Shown here one piece after another: positions 50,105-61,002 of a stretch of 64,000 nt of DNA. Positions within the stretch are counted from its first letter, which is position 1; each line of letters opens with the position of its first letter. Source of the DNA: Pseudomonas sp. MM223 (GTDB lineage Bacteria > Pseudomonadota > Gammaproteobacteria > Pseudomonadales > Pseudomonadaceae); contig OX352322.1 in the NCBI GenBank assembly GCA_947090765.1, forward strand, positions 6,317,001-6,381,000. The letters are read 5' to 3'. The position numbers were made by a program, and so were the translations under genes. The notes under the pieces were generated by a model that was not told where the DNA came from, did not search any database, and saw nothing but the letters and a program-made list of their open reading frames with translations.

Positions 50105-53100
50105 TTACTGCGGGTTGGCACGCGTGCTGGACAACAGTTGCTTCAGGTTGGCTGCCTTCGGCTTCACCAGCCAGAAGCGCCGCACGTAGTCGTCCAGGTT
50201 CTCCGAGAGCTCGCGCCCCCACTCGCTGCCGGTTTCTTCCACATACTCGCCAAGGACCCGCGCCAGGTGGCTGCGGTAGGCTTCCATCGCTTCACCACTG
50301 ATACGCTGGATTTCCACCAGTTCGTGGTTGAGCTTGTCGACGAAGCTATTGTCCATGTCGAGCACGTAGGCAAAGCCGCCAGTCATGCCAGAACCGAAGT
50401 TGTAACCGGTCTTGCCCAATACGCAGACAAAGCCGCCGGTCATGTACTCACAGCAGTGATCGCCAGTGCCCTCGACAACAGCGTGGGCGCCGGAGTTACG
50501 CACAGCGAAGCGCTCGCCCGCAGTACCTGCGGCAAACAGCTTGCCGCCAGTGGCACCGTACAGGCAGGTGTTGCCGACGATGGCGCTGTGCTGGGTTTCG
50601 AACGGGCTGCCGGCTGGCGGCACGATGGTGACCTTGCCACCGGTCATGCCCTTGCCGACGTAGTCGTTGGCATCGCCTTGCAGGTGCAGGTTCAGGCCAC
50701 CGGCGTTCCACACGCCGAAGCTCTGGCCCGCAGTACCCTTGAAGCGGAAGGTGATCGGGTTGGCAGCCATGCCCTGGTTGCCGTACAGCTTGGCAATTTC
50801 GCCAGAGATACGGGCACCAATGGAACGGTCGCAGTTGCAGATGTCGAGGTTGAACTCGCCACCGGCCTGATCACGGATCGCCGGCAGGGCCATTTCCACC
50901 ATCTTCTCGGCCAGCTCGCCTTTGTCGAACGGCGGGTTCTTGTCGACTTCGCAGAATTGCGGCTTGTCTGCCGGAATGTGCGAGCTGCCCAGCAGCGGCG
51001 ACAGGTCCAGGTACTGCTGGCGCTCGGTATCGCCTGGCAGCACGTCGAGCAGGTCGGTGCGGCCGATCAGTTCGCCGAGGCTGCGCACGCCCAGCTTGGC
51101 CAGCCACTCACGGGTTTCTTCGGCGACGAAGGTGAAGAAGTTGATCACCATGTCGACGGTGCCGATGTAGTGGTCCTTGCGCAGCTTGTCGTTCTGGGTG
51201 GCCACGCCGGTGGCGCAGTTGTTCAGGTGGCAGATGCGCAGGTACTTGCAGCCCAGGGCGATCATTGGCGCGGTACCGAAGCCGAAGCTTTCGGCGCCGA
51301 GGATGGCCGCCTTGATCACGTCCAGGCCGGTTTTCAGGCCACCGTCGGTCTGTACCCGCACCTTGCCGCGCAGGTCGTTGCCGCGCAGGGTCTGGTGGGT
51401 TTCGGCCAGGCCCAGTTCCCACGGGGCGCCAGCGTACTTGATCGAGGTCAGTGGCGAAGCACCGGTACCGCCGTCATAGCCCGAGATAGTGATCAGGTCG
51501 GCGTAGGCCTTGGCCACGCCAGCGGCGATGGTGCCCACGCCGGCTTCTGCCACCAGTTTCACGGACACCAGGGCCTGCGGGTTGACCTGCTTGAGGTCGT
51601 AGATCAGCTGGGCCAGGTCTTCGATCGAATAGATGTCGTGGTGCGGCGGTGGCGAGATCAGGGTCACGCCCGGTACTGCATAACGCAGTTTGGCGATCAG
51701 GCCATTGACCTTGCCGCCCGGCAACTGGCCGCCCTCACCGGGCTTGGCGCCCTGGGCAACCTTGATCTGCAGCACTTCGGCGTTGACCAGGTATTCCGGG
51801 GTCACGCCAAAGCGGCCGGTGGCCACCTGCTTGATCTTCGAGCTCTTGATGGTGCCGTAGCGCGACGGGTCTTCACCACCTTCACCGGAGTTGGAACGCG
51901 CGCCCAAGCGGTTCATGGCCTCGGCCAGCGCTTCGTGGGCTTCCGGCGACAGTGCGCCCAGCGAAATACCAGCGGAGTCGAAACGCTTGAGGATGGCCTC
52001 CAGCGGTTCGATCTGCTCCAGCGCCAGCGGCTGGTCGGCCACTTTCACCTTCAGCAGGTCGCGAATCATCGACACCGGGCGCTGGTCGACCAGCGTGGTG
52101 TATTCCTTGAACTTGGCGTAGTCGCCCTGCTGCACGGCGGCTTGCAAGGTGTTGACCACGTCCGGGTTGTAGGCGTGGTATTCGCCACCGTGGACGAACT
52201 TCAGCAGGCCACCTTGCTGGATCGGCTTGCGCGCGCTCCAGGCTTCGGCCGCCAGCAGCTTCTGGTCGCTTTCCAGGTCTACGAAGCGCGCGCCCTTGAT
52301 GCGGCTGGACACGCCCTTGAAGCTCAGGCCGACCACTTCCTCGGCCAGGCCGATGGCTTCGAACAGTTGCGCACCGCGGTACGAGGCGATGGTGGAGATA
52401 CCCATCTTCGACAGGATCTTCAACAGGCCCTTGGAGATGCCCTTGCGGTAGTACTTGAACACTTCGTCCAGGTCGCCCAGCACTTCGCCGGTACGAATCA
52501 GGTCGGCCAGTACTTCATAGGCCAGGTACGGGTACACGGCCGAGGCACCGAAGCCCAGCAGCACGGCGAAGTGATGCGGGTCACGAGCGGTGGCAGTTTC
52601 CACCAGGATGTTGCTGTCGCAACGCAGGCCCTGCTCGGTCAGGCGGTGGTGTACCGCGCCTACGGCCAGCGAAGCGTGCACCGGCAGCTTGCCTGGGGCG
52701 ATATAGCGGTCGCTCAGCACCAGCTGGGTCTTGCCAGCGCGCACGGCTTCTTCAGCTTGGTCGGCGATGTTGCGAATGGCCGCTTCCAGGCCGACGCTCT
52801 GCTCATAGTTGAGGTCGATCAGCTGGCGGTCGAAACCTTCGCGCTCCAGGTTCATCAGCGAACGCCACTTGGCGGGCGAGATGACCGGCGAGCTGAGGAT
52901 GACCCGCGAAGCGTGCTCCGGCGACTCCTGGAAGATGTTGCGCTCGGCGCCCAGGCAGATCTCCAGCGACATCACGATGGCTTCGCGCAGCGGGTCGATC
53001 GGTGGGTTGGTCACCTGGGCGAATTGCTGGCGGAAGAAGTCGTACGGCGAACGCACACGCTGCGACAGCACGGCCATCGGCGTGTCGTCACCCATCGAAC

Positions 53101-54550
53101 CCACGGCTTCCTGGCCCTGCTCACCCAGCGGGCGCAGCACCTGGTCACGCTCTTCGAAGGTGACCTGGAACATCTTCATGTATTGCTTGAGCTGGTCAGC
53201 GTCGTAGCTGGCCGCGCCCTGGTCGTCGGTCAGCGTCGCCTGAATGCGGGTGGCGTGCTGACGCAACCAGCGCTTGTACGGGTGGCGCGACTTCAGGCGG
53301 TTGTCGATGGCGTCGGTGTCGAGGATCTGGCCGGTTTCAGTGTCCACGGCGAGGATCTGGCCCGGGCCGACACGGCCCTTGGCCAGCACTTCCTCAGGCT
53401 GGTAACCCCATACGCCGATTTCCGAGGCGATGGTGATGTAGCCATTGGTGGTGGTCACCCAGCGCGCCGGGCGCAGGCCGTTGCGGTCGAGCAGGCACAC
53501 CGCGTGGCGGCCTTCGGTCATGACGATACCGGCCGGGCCATCCCACGGTTCCATGTGCATGGAGTTGTATTCGTAGAAGGCGCGCAGGTCGGCGTCCATG
53601 GTCTCGACGTTCTGCCAGGCTGGCGGTACCAGCATGCGCACGCCGCGGAACAGGTCGATGCCACCGGTTACCATCAGCTCCAGCATGTTGTCCATGCTGG
53701 ACGAGTCGGAACCGACGCGGTTGACCAGCGGGCCGAGCTCTTCGAGGTCGGGGATCTGGTCATTGGCGAACTTGGTGCGACGGGCCATGGCCCAATTGCG
53801 GTTGCCGGTAATGGTGTTGATCTCGCCGTTGTGGGCGAGGAAGCGGAACGGCTGCGCCAGCGGCCATTTCGGCAGGGTGTTGGTGGAGAAGCGCTGGTGG
53901 AACACGCAAATAGCGGTTTGCAGGCGCTCGTCACCCAGGTCTGGATAAAACGCCGCGAGATCGCGCGGCATCATCAGGCCTTTGTAGATGATGGTCTTGT
54001 GCGAGAAGCTGCAGATGTAGTGGTCGCTGTCGTGGGCGTTGGCCACCGACGACCGGCGACGGGCACTGAACAGCTTGATGGCGAATTCCTGGTCACTCAG
54101 GCCTTCACCGCCGATGAACACCTGCTCGATCTGCGGCAGACGCTCCAGGGCCAGGCGGCCGAGTACGCTGGTGTCGATCGGTACCTTGCGCCAGCCGACC
54201 AGTTTCAGGCCAGCGGCGAGGATCTCGCGGTCCATGTTGGCGCGGGCAGCTTCGGCTTTCACCGGGTCCTGGTTGAAGAACACCATGCCAACGGCGTACT
54301 GCTTGGGCAGCTCGGCGTCGAAGTGTTCCTGGGCCACGGCTCGCAGGAATTGATCGGGCTTCTGCATGAGCAGACCGCAACCGTCACCGGTCTTGCCGTC
54401 GGCGTTGATCCCGCCGCGGTGGGTCATGCAAGTCAGCGCCTGCATGGCGGTTTGCAGAAGGTGGTGGCTCGGTTCGCCCGTCATATGGGCGATCAGGCCA
54501 AAACCACAGTTGTCCTTGAATTCTTCGGGATGGTACAGACCTGTTTTCAT
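50105..54550 (-). CDS. gltB: Glutamate synthase (NADPH) large subunit
   Basis: A 1,481-aa iron-sulfur flavoprotein. It begins [20 protein letters not shown]: a short propeptide precedes the Ntn-type catalytic Cys (Cys15) of the class II glutaminase domain (to about residue 400). The FMN/2-oxoglutarate synthase domain is centred on residues ~800-1,200, with [20 protein letters not shown] and [19 protein letters not shown]. The 3Fe-4S ligands are in [16 protein letters not shown]. The beta-helix GXGXG domain closes the protein. The ATG at 54550 is chosen because an upstream Met at 54580 would put 10 extra residues before the processed Cys. Confidence 0.98.
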   Translation of the reverse strand: MKTGLYHPEEFKDNCGFGLIAHMTGEPSHHLLQTAMQALTCMTHRGGINADGKTGDGCGLLMQKPDQFLRAVAQEHFDAELPKQYAVGMVFFNQDPVKAEAARANMDREILAAGLKLVGWRKVPIDTSVLGRLALERLPQIEQVFIGGEGLSDQEFAIKLFSARRRSSVANAHDSDHYICSFSHKTIIYKGLMMPRDLAAFYPDLGDERLQTAICVFHQRFSTNTLPKWPLAQPFRFLAHNGEINTITGNRNWAMARRTKFANDQIPDLEELGPLVNRVGSDSSSMDNMLELMVTGGIDLFRGVRMLVPPAWQNVETMDADLRAFYEYNSMHMEPWDGPAGIVMTEGRHAVCLLDRNGLRPARWVTTTNGYITIASEIGVWGYQPEEVLAKGRVGPGQILAVDTETGQILDTDAIDNRLKSRHPYKRWLRQHATRIQATLTDDQGAASYDADQLKQYMKMFQVTFEERDQVLRPLGEQGQEAVGSMGDDTPMAVLSQRVRSPYDFFRQQFAQVTNPPIDPLREAIVMSLEICLGAERNIFQESPEHASRVILSSPVISPAKWRSLMNLEREGFDRQLIDLNYEQSVGLEAAIRNIADQAEEAVRAGKTQLVLSDRYIAPGKLPVHASLAVGAVHHRLTEQGLRCDSNILVETATARDPHHFAVLLGFGASAVYPYLAYEVLADLIRTGEVLGDLDEVFKYYRKGISKGLLKILSKMGISTIASYRGAQLFEAIGLAEEVVGLSFKGVSSRIKGARFVDLESDQKLLAAEAWSARKPIQQGGLLKFVHGGEYHAYNPDVVNTLQAAVQQGDYAKFKEYTTLVDQRPVSMIRDLLKVKVADQPLALEQIEPLEAILKRFDSAGISLGALSPEAHEALAEAMNRLGARSNSGEGGEDPSRYGTIKSSKIKQVATGRFGVTPEYLVNAEVLQIKVAQGAKPGEGGQLPGGKVNGLIAKLRYAVPGVTLISPPPHHDIYSIEDLAQLIYDLKQVNPQALVSVKLVAEAGVGTIAAGVAKAYADLITISGYDGGTGASPLTSIKYAGAPWELGLAETHQTLRGNDLRGKVRVQTDGGLKTGLDVIKAAILGAESFGFGTAPMIALGCKYLRICHLNNCATGVATQNDKLRKDHYIGTVDMVINFFTFVAEETREWLAKLGVRSLGELIGRTDLLDVLPGDTERQQYLDLSPLLGSSHIPADKPQFCEVDKNPPFDKGELAEKMVEMALPAIRDQAGGEFNLDICNCDRSIGARISGEIAKLYGNQGMAANPITFRFKGTAGQSFGVWNAGGLNLHLQGDANDYVGKGMTGGKVTIVPPAGSPFETQHSAIVGNTCLYGATGGKLFAAGTAGERFAVRNSGAHAVVEGTGDHCCEYMTGGFVCVLGKTGYNFGSGMTGGFAYVLDMDNSFVDKLNHELVEIQRISGEAMEAYRSHLARVLGEYVEETGSEWGRELSENLDDYVRRFWLVKPKAANLKQLLSSTRANPQ

Positions 54551-54836
54551 AGACACATTCTCACCAGGTTCACCTCTCAACGGAGGTAAATCTCTTTTTT
54601 AACAACCACTTACCATCCACGCCGATCAAACGCCAGCTTTTTTGCGGTGGTCATGGAAAACCATTGTTGCACAGCGACAGCGATGCCCACAAATTTTCAT
54701 GTCTCACCATTGAAAATTTATGTCGCAATTTTGAATGTTTTTGCGCCATGCGCCGTGATAGCGGCTTGGCTCGAGTCTGAAGCGTTTCAGCCATGACTGC
54801 AACTAGGGGCTTGTGGCCGGCAGTCTGGGACAGAAA
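54551..54836. other. Region upstream of gltB
   Basis: About 290 bp with no supported gene. It is clearly AT-richer than the surroundings between 54690 and 54750 (runs such as GAAAATTTATGTCG), which is where the gltB promoter should be on the minus strand. No sigma-54 element with GG-N10-GC spacing and no NtrC palindrome was found there. Confidence 0.4.
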
Positions 54837-54864
54837 AGCCTGCCGCGTTAAAACGCAGCAGGCT
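54837..54864 (-). terminator. Intrinsic terminator after damX
   Basis: A 13-bp stem with one mismatch, AGCCTGCCGCGTT / AACGCAGCAGGCT, and a two-base loop, followed on the minus strand by TTTTCTG. It closes the pilM-...-aroB-damX run. Confidence 0.85.
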
Positions 54865-54923
54865 ATTCGAAAGTCATTAATCGCTCAGCAACTGGGCGGC
54901 GGGGTGATGCCGCCCGGAAGGTA

Positions 54924-56527
54924 TCAGCGGGCCGTGGCCAGCTCTTGTTGGACGCTGCCGACGGTACGTGGCCAAGGTTTACCAGCCTGGACCTTCTCTG
55001 GCAAGTTCTTGATTGCCGCAACCGCTGCATCGCGGTTGGCAAAGCTACCGTAGGTGACTACGTACAGCGGCTTGCCCTGCAGGTTTTTCTTGAAGTAGCG
55101 ATAGTCGCCACCCTGGCTCTTGACGAACGCCTGGGCCGAGGCCTCGGGCTGGTGCCCAGGATCTGCACCACGTAATTGCCTGGTTTTTGCCCGGAGTACC
55201 AGCCGCTGTTGCCGCTGCCAGTGGCGGCGGGTTTCTCGGCAGGCTTGGCGGCCGGCTTGGCTACCGCGACCTGGGTAGGCGCAGGTGCAGGCTTGGCAGG
55301 TGCAACCGGCTTTGCAGGTTGGGCTGCAACTGGTTTTGGTGCAGGTGCAACCGGCTGCACCGGCGCAGTGGCCACAGGCTGTGCAGGCGCAGGCGCCGGG
55401 CCAGCCGGCACACCTTGTGGCGGCGCAATGGTGGTTACGGTTGGCGGCGGGTTGCCGGGCTGCAGGGCGGTGTCGCCAGCCGGGCTGCCTTCTTCACCCT
55501 CTCCCATGCCCGCGGCCTGGGCCAGCGGCTCGCGCATTACGGGCTGGGACTGGCCAACCAGCGGCAGTGGCATCGGCTGGGACGAGCCAGAGAATTCGAT
55601 GGCAGCACCGGGCTTGCCTTCGCCAAGCGGCAACTGGGCTTGGGCAGCCGGCGCCTCAGCAGGTGGCTTGTCGCCTTTCTTGGGCATCAGCACCGCGGCC
55701 GCAACAGCGACCACGACCACAGCGGACAGCGCGAGCACATGTTTTTTAGGCATCTTGAACCCCATGGATGGTCGCTTGGCCGTAGAACGGCTGGCGATCA
55801 TGGCTTCGATCAAAGTGTCACGGGCGACCTGGTTGATGTTGCCAGGCCAGCCGTCGGAGTGTTCATGGATATCGACGATCTGTTCACGGCTGAACACCTC
55901 GATGCCCCGGCCAGCCCCTTCCAGGCGCTGCTCCAGGTACTCGCGGGTTTCTTCTTCACTGTAGGGGGCAAGCTCGATGATGTGGAAGCGTTCTTCCTCG
56001 ACATTAAGCTCATCCAGCCCCGCAATCAGTGAAGGCTCACCGAACAGGAACACGTGCGGGCGCCCTTCCGGTACCCCCGCCGCCAACTCCAGCAACGCTT
56101 GGAGTGCCGACTCGTCAAGTTGTTCCGCATCGTCCACCAGCAAGTAAACTTCCTGCCCGGTCAGTGCCAGTTGCACCACCTTGGACAGGATCGCCTGCAC
56201 TTCGGGCTGGGCCACGCCCAGGTCCTGCGCGACCTGGGCAAGCATGCTGGAAGCATCGCTGGCACTGCGGGCAGACACCACCACACTCTGCACAGCCTGC
56301 TTGTTGGTGCTGGCCACCAGCGCCTGGCGCAGCAGCGACTTGCCGCTGCCCAGCGGGCCGCTGACCACCAGCATCAGCTGGCTGTAGCGCGCCAGATGAT
56401 GCAGCTGGCCAAGCACAGGCTTGCGCTGGGCCGGAAAGAACTTGAAGCCGGGCACGCGGGGCGCGAACGGATCGTGGCTCAACTGGTAATGGTCGAGAAA
56501 GGCCTCATCGGCATGCAAACTGGTCAT
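54924..56527 (-). pseudogene. damX: DamX-like AAA/SPOR-domain cell-division protein, frameshifted near 55146
   Basis: An AAA-type ATPase domain (residues ~1-265; Walker A VSGPLGSGKSLLRQAL, Walker B VYLLVDDAEQL) is followed by a membrane helix (VLALSAVVVVAVAAAVLM), a long Pro/Ala/Gln-rich linker and a C-terminal SPOR domain that would bind denuded septal peptidoglycan. The open frame stops at 55058 just after YVVQILGTSP. Adding one base at about 55143-55149 (a C/G run) restores the rest of the SPOR domain (EASAQAFVKSQGGDYRYF ... PLYVVTYGSF) to a stop at 54924, giving about 534 aa. Position after aroB matches damX in other gammaproteobacteria. It may be a sequencing error or a true loss of the septal-targeting domain. 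Confidence 0.85.
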
Positions 56528-56542
56528 TGCGCTGTCACAACC

Positions 56543-57640
56543 TCAAAGCTGGGCCACGATCGCGCGGTAATCCGCCGACAGCGTGGCCTGTAGAATCTCT
56601 TTCGGATAGTCGTCGGTCACAACGGCCTCGCCCATCTGGCGCAACAGCACCAGACGCAGACAACCGTCGATGACCTTCTTGTCGACCGCCATGTGCTCCA
56701 TGAAATGCGCCGGGGTCATTTCCTGTGGTGGCACCACCGGCAAACCTGCGTCCTGCAACAGGCGGATTCCGCGATCGCGCTCGGCCTGGTCGATCCAGCC
56801 AAGGCGCATGGACATTTCCAGGGCCATCACCGTGCCCGCCGCCACGGCTTCGCCGTGCAGCCACACGCCATAGCCCATGTGGGTTTCGATAGCATGCCCG
56901 AAGGTATGCCCCAGGTTCAGCGTGGCCCGTACGCCAGACTCGCGCTCGTCGGCACCGACCACTGCGGCCTTGGCCGCGCAGGAGCGGCGGATAGCCTCGG
57001 TCAAGGCTGCCGAATCAAGGGTGCGCAAGGCCTGCATGTTGTCTTCGAGCCAACCGAGAAACGGCTTGTCGCAAATCAGGCCGTACTTGATCACTTCGGC
57101 CAGGCCAGCCGACAGTTCGCGCGCTGGCAGGGTCTTGAGGCTGGTGGTGTCGATCAGCACCGCATTGGGCTGATAGAAGGCACCGACCATGTTCTTGCCC
57201 AGCGGGTGGTTGATACCGGTCTTGCCACCCACCGACGAGTCGACCTGGGAAAGCAGGGTAGTCGGCACTTGGATGAAGTCGACACCGCGCTGGTAGCAGG
57301 CGGCAGCGAAGCCGGCCATGTCACCGATCACGCCGCCGCCCAGGGCAACCACGGTAGTGCGCCGATCATGGCGCGCGGTCAGCAGGCCATCGAAGATCAG
57401 CTGCAGGGTTTCCCAATTCTTGTAGGCTTCGCCATCGGGCAATACCAACGGCAGCACCGAGTAGGCGCCCAGGGTCTTGCTCAGGCGTTCGAGATACAGG
57501 GGCGCGACGGTCTCGTTGGAAACGATGGCGACTTGCCGGCCGGCAATGTGCGGCGCCAGCAGCTCGGGCTGGTCCAGCAGGCCTTCGCCAATGTAGATCG
57601 GGTAGCTGCGCTCGCCCAGGTCGACCTTAAGTGTCTGCAT
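56543..57640 (-). CDS. aroB: 3-dehydroquinate synthase
   Basis: A 365-aa NAD+- and metal-dependent enzyme that closes the ring of DAHP to 3-dehydroquinate, step two of the shikimate pathway. Seen are the NAD site [17 protein letters not shown], the [21 protein letters not shown] segment (in part), and the metal His ligands in [13 protein letters not shown] and [10 protein letters not shown]. The start at 57640 ([18 protein letters not shown]) is the family start; an upstream Met adds four residues. It follows aroK by 97 bp and precedes damX by 15 bp. Confidence 0.98.
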   Translation of the reverse strand: MQTLKVDLGERSYPIYIGEGLLDQPELLAPHIAGRQVAIVSNETVAPLYLERLSKTLGAYSVLPLVLPDGEAYKNWETLQLIFDGLLTARHDRRTTVVALGGGVIGDMAGFAAACYQRGVDFIQVPTTLLSQVDSSVGGKTGINHPLGKNMVGAFYQPNAVLIDTTSLKTLPARELSAGLAEVIKYGLICDKPFLGWLEDNMQALRTLDSAALTEAIRRSCAAKAAVVGADERESGVRATLNLGHTFGHAIETHMGYGVWLHGEAVAAGTVMALEMSMRLGWIDQAERDRGIRLLQDAGLPVVPPQEMTPAHFMEHMAVDKKVIDGCLRLVLLRQMGEAVVTDDYPKEILQATLSADYRAIVAQL

Positions 57641-57737
57641 GTATCCCCACAATGTACTTGGGCGCGGCGCCGTTCGGGCAACCCACGCGCTATCGTTGAA
57701 CCTCGCCTCGGCGCTGGTGGCCGAGAATAGTCCCGGG

Positions 57738-58256
57738 TTAACGGGGCGGCAACTGCTGCAAGCGCTCGAGAATATCGATCACCACCATGCGTGGCGGCCG
57801 CTCGTCGGTTTCTACCACCACGTCAGCGATCTCGCGGTAAAGCGGGTCGCGGGCTTCCAGCAGGGCGCGCAGGGTCGCCTCGGGGTTGGCGGTGCGCAGC
57901 AGCGGGCGATTGCGATCGCGCGCGGTACGGCCAACCTGCTGTTCCACCGAAGCATGCAGGTAGATAACCCGGCCACCCCGGTGTAAAGCCTGGCGGTTGG
58001 CTTCGCGCATCACCGCGCCACCGCCGGTGGCCAGTACCACGCCGTCGAGCCCGCACAGCTCGGCAATCATCGCCTGCTCGCGGTCACGGAAACCCGGCTC
58101 GCCTTCCTTGTCGAAAATCCACGGGATGTTGGCGCCGCATCGCAGTTCGATTTCCTTGTCGGAATCCTTGAACAGCAGGCGCAGCTCTTTGGCCAATAGG
58201 CGTCCGATGGTGCTTTTACCAGCGCCCATGGGCCCCACAAGTATCAAATTTCGCAC
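57738..58256 (-). CDS. aroK: Shikimate kinase
   Basis: A 172-aa P-loop kinase that phosphorylates shikimate with ATP. Walker A is [14 protein letters not shown], the shikimate-binding Asp is in FKDSDKEIE, the GGG motif is [10 protein letters not shown], and the LID has RNRPLLR. It begins 4 bp after the pilQ stop and belongs to the widely conserved pilMNOPQ-aroK-aroB arrangement. Confidence 0.98.
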   Translation of the reverse strand: MRNLILVGPMGAGKSTIGRLLAKELRLLFKDSDKEIELRCGANIPWIFDKEGEPGFRDREQAMIAELCGLDGVVLATGGGAVMREANRQALHRGGRVIYLHASVEQQVGRTARDRNRPLLRTANPEATLRALLEARDPLYREIADVVVETDERPPRMVVIDILERLQQLPPR

Positions 58257-58260
58257 AGAA

Positions 58261-59529
58261 TCAACGACTCACAGCAATCGCCTGGTCACTCATGATACGC
58301 GGAGTCAGGAAGACCAGCAGCCCGGATTTTTTCTCTTGTAATGCATCGCGTCGAAACAGCCGCCCAACATACGGTAGATCGCCTAAAAATGGCACCTTGT
58401 CGACCACATTGTTTTGCGAAGTCGAGTACACGCCACCGATCACGATCGTTTCGCCGTCCGCCACGCGCACCTTGGCATTGACCTCGTTCTTGCGGATCGG
58501 CGGTACGTTGTTCAAGGCATTGACGTAATCCGGCTCGTCCTTGGTCACCCTGACGGCCATGATCACCTTGTTATCCGGTGTAATTTGCGGGGTCACCTCC
58601 AGCGACAGCGAGGCTTCGCGGAAGGCCACGGAGGTGGCACCGCTCTGGCTGGTTTCCTGGTAGGGCACCTCGGTGCCTTTGAGAATCCTGGCAGTTTCCT
58701 TGTCGGCCGTGACCACCTTGGGCTGGGAGATGATCTCGCCGTTGCCGCTTTTTTCCATGGCACTGAGCTCCAGGTCGAGCAGCACATCGCCGCGCAGCAG
58801 GCCCAGGCCGACGCTGCTGCCCGCCCGCTCCACGCCGAGGTCGATGAACAGCTCCTTGCCCGGCCGCAGGTTCTCACCATACAGCGGCCCGCCCCAGCGC
58901 ACGCCCAGGCTTTTCTCGTAATCGACGTTGGCCTCGACAATACGTGCCTCGATCGCCACCTGGCGCACCGGTACATCCAGCTGAGCAACCAGTTGTCGCA
59001 ATTCGGCCAGACGCACGGCAGGCTGGTGCGCCACCAGGGTGTTGGTGCGCTCATCGACACCCAGGCTGCCACGAGCAGTCAGCGCGCCGTCATCCGCCAA
59101 GGTGGTCAGCAACAACTCAACCAGCTCGCCGGCCTTGGCATGGTGGACGGGTATCAATTCACGGTGTAACGGCTGCATCTGCGCTTCTGGCAGCAGGCCC
59201 ACCTGGGCTTCGAGCGTTTGCGAGGCAAACGCTGTTGCAGGCGCCACCAGCAGCACATTGCCCTCCTGCTGCCGGGCCAGGCCTTTGCTGCGCAGCACCA
59301 GGTCAAGGGCCTGGTCCCAGGGCACGTCCTGCAAACGCAAGGTCACGTTGCCCTGCACGTCATCGCTGGCAACCAGGTTGACGCCCGCATAATCGGCCAG
59401 CACTTGCAGCACCGAACGCACCTCTACATCCTGGAAGTTCAGCGACAGGGGTTCACCCTGATAAGGCGTCGCCGACGCCAGCGGGATCGGCAGCAGGGCT
59501 GCCAGTACCCATTTCATCACGTTTTTCAT
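58261..59529 (-). CDS. pilQ: Type IV pilus secretin PilQ (short, HofQ-like)
   Basis: A 422-aa outer-membrane secretin for type IV pilus extrusion or DNA uptake. After a signal peptide ([18 protein letters not shown]) come a secretin/TonB N-terminal domain ([20 protein letters not shown]), one N1-type domain with NTLVAHQPA, and the secretin core with [27 protein letters not shown] and [22 protein letters not shown]. It lacks the N-terminal AMIN domains of the ~700-aa P. aeruginosa PilQ. The start at 59529 has AGGAGG 12 bp upstream; a Met four codons later is possible. Its 5' end overlaps the pilO/P gene by 77 bp. Confidence 0.92.
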   Translation of the reverse strand: MKNVMKWVLAALLPIPLASATPYQGEPLSLNFQDVEVRSVLQVLADYAGVNLVASDDVQGNVTLRLQDVPWDQALDLVLRSKGLARQQEGNVLLVAPATAFASQTLEAQVGLLPEAQMQPLHRELIPVHHAKAGELVELLLTTLADDGALTARGSLGVDERTNTLVAHQPAVRLAELRQLVAQLDVPVRQVAIEARIVEANVDYEKSLGVRWGGPLYGENLRPGKELFIDLGVERAGSSVGLGLLRGDVLLDLELSAMEKSGNGEIISQPKVVTADKETARILKGTEVPYQETSQSGATSVAFREASLSLEVTPQITPDNKVIMAVRVTKDEPDYVNALNNVPPIRKNEVNAKVRVADGETIVIGGVYSTSQNNVVDKVPFLGDLPYVGRLFRRDALQEKKSGLLVFLTPRIMSDQAIAVSR

Positions 59530-60469
59530 TCTGGTTCGGGGCCTCCTTGCCCAGGCGCTTTGCAAGGGTGATGAACGCCGTGCGCTCCTGCCACACCCCC
59601 GCCATGAATAGCCGTTCGCGCACTTCGACCTGGCCTTGATCTATCCGCGCCACCACACCGTGGTTACGCCCCAACCGCTCACCTGCCCGCACGCGGTAGA
59701 GCCTGCCAGCCGCCATCAGCAGCGCCTCATGCGCCGCCCCTCGCGACAGGCTGCCGACCATTTCCAGTTGTGCCAGCGGCACGCTGGCCAACCCGGAACC
59801 AGCCATTCGTGTCGCCTCTGGTGCGAAGGGATCGACCACAGGCACTGGCGTCGCGGCCTTGGCCGGCATGTGCGCGAGCACATCAGGTGCCGGCGCAGGC
59901 ACGGGGGCGTGGTAGGCATCTACACGCAGTTGCAGGCGCAAAAGCCCAGGCTGGCCCTCGACTGCGGCCAAGCTCATGTCACCGCTGTGCAGCAGGCGTG
60001 CCTGGCCCAGCCAGTCGCCCAGCCACTGACGCAAGTCCCTGTAACGCCCCATCACCTGCACCTGCAGCGGTACTTTCCAATAGCCTTCCTGCTGCTCGGC
60101 TTCGTGCACGTCGAACCGCTCGACCAGCAAGCCGTGCACATGGCCCGAAGCTGCCAGGCGGTTAAGCAGGTCGCTAATGCCCTCCCCGGCGGCCAGGTGC
60201 CAGTGGGCCTCCAGCAATCGCCGCTCGGCAAAAGCCAGAGACGCCTGCAGATGTTCCAGCTCGGCCAGCTGTGCCGCACTGGCTGCCAGCTGCTCGTTCA
60301 ATGTGGCCTGCCTGGCCGCCTCCTGGGCCTGCTGCTGTAGCCCTGCTGGCAAGCGAAACGCGCAACCCAGGCCAAATACCAGCCCGGCAACCAGCACTGG
60401 CGCAATACGCCTGAAGCTTTTGGAACGCTCGGCTACCGTCAGCCAGGCGAAGACAGGTGCCGTATTCAC
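59453..60469 (-). CDS. pilP: Fused PilO-PilP type IV pilus alignment protein
   Basis: A 338-aa protein. The N-terminal half has one membrane helix (APVLVAGLVFGLGCAFRL, residues ~23-40), a coiled coil and a ferredoxin-like domain with GRYRDLRQWLGDWL, typical of PilO. After a Pro-rich linker (about 190-215) the C-terminal half, VVDPFAPEA ... LEMVGSLSRGAAHEALL ... GERLGRNHGVVARIDQGQVEV, is PilP-like (a homology-region beta domain that binds the secretin). In other species these are two genes. The last ~26 residues are encoded within the 5' end of pilQ and look non-conserved. The ATG overlaps the pilN stop (ATGA). Confidence 0.85.
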   Translation of the reverse strand: MNTAPVFAWLTVAERSKSFRRIAPVLVAGLVFGLGCAFRLPAGLQQQAQEAARQATLNEQLAASAAQLAELEHLQASLAFAERRLLEAHWHLAAGEGISDLLNRLAASGHVHGLLVERFDVHEAEQQEGYWKVPLQVQVMGRYRDLRQWLGDWLGQARLLHSGDMSLAAVEGQPGLLRLQLRVDAYHAPVPAPAPDVLAHMPAKAATPVPVVDPFAPEATRMAGSGLASVPLAQLEMVGSLSRGAAHEALLMAAGRLYRVRAGERLGRNHGVVARIDQGQVEVRERLFMAGVWQERTAFITLAKRLGKEAPNQNEKRDEMGTGSPAADPAGVGDALSG

Positions 60470-61002
60470 GACCAGAACGCCGAAACACGCGCAACCAGCA
60501 GAAACTCATCGCCACTCGGCATGCTCCTGACGTGCTTGAGCGCAAGATCGCGCAAGGCACCCGACCGTTCCAGATCGCGCATGAACTGCGCGACCATGGC
60601 GCCGGAGGTGGCCAACCCGGTCATTTGCAGATGGCCGCTTTCCAAGCGGAGCTCAAGTAGCTGGACGCCAACCGGCAGCGCACCTTCGAGATCAGCGAAT
60701 ACATCGCCCAGAACACCCTGCTGGGCGCGCAAGTGCTCCAGCGAAGTCGAACGGTCGACGAGTACGTCATGCTGCGCACGCACATCAGCCAGCGGCTGCA
60801 GTTGCTCATCCAGTACCTCAACGGCGGCCTGGTGCTGGGCATTGGCCAGCGCCTGCTGCTGCCCGCGCTGCCGAGCCAACTGGTCGACCAGCGTCACGGC
60901 GCACAGTGCCAGAAGTGCGCCGGCAATCAGCTGGGTGCGAAAGCGCCGAAGCGCGGCCTCGCGCTGCCGCTCCCGCCAAGGCAACAGGTTAAGCCGCATC
61001 AT
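60466..61002 (-). CDS. pilN: Type IV pilus assembly protein PilN
   Basis: A 178-aa inner-membrane protein. The short N-terminus with the conserved RLNLLPWRERQRE motif is the PilM-binding peptide. One membrane helix (LIAGALLALCAVTLVDQLA, about residues 25-43) and a coiled coil plus periplasmic ferredoxin-like domain follow. Two adjacent ATG codons (61002, 60999) are possible; 61002 overlaps the pilM stop as ATGA and indicates coupling. Confidence 0.93.
   Translation of the reverse strand: MMRLNLLPWRERQREAALRRFRTQLIAGALLALCAVTLVDQLARQRGQQQALANAQHQAAVEVLDEQLQPLADVRAQHDVLVDRSTSLEHLRAQQGVLGDVFADLEGALPVGVQLLELRLESGHLQMTGLATSGAMVAQFMRDLERSGALRDLALKHVRSMPSGDEFLLVARVSAFWS

Noticed and set aside
50072..54589. 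A 1,505-aa open frame antisense to gltB
   Set aside because: It mirrors gltB, has composition typical of the reverse complement of a high-GC gene (many His, Gln, Val, Ala), and shows no motifs. It is a shadow frame.
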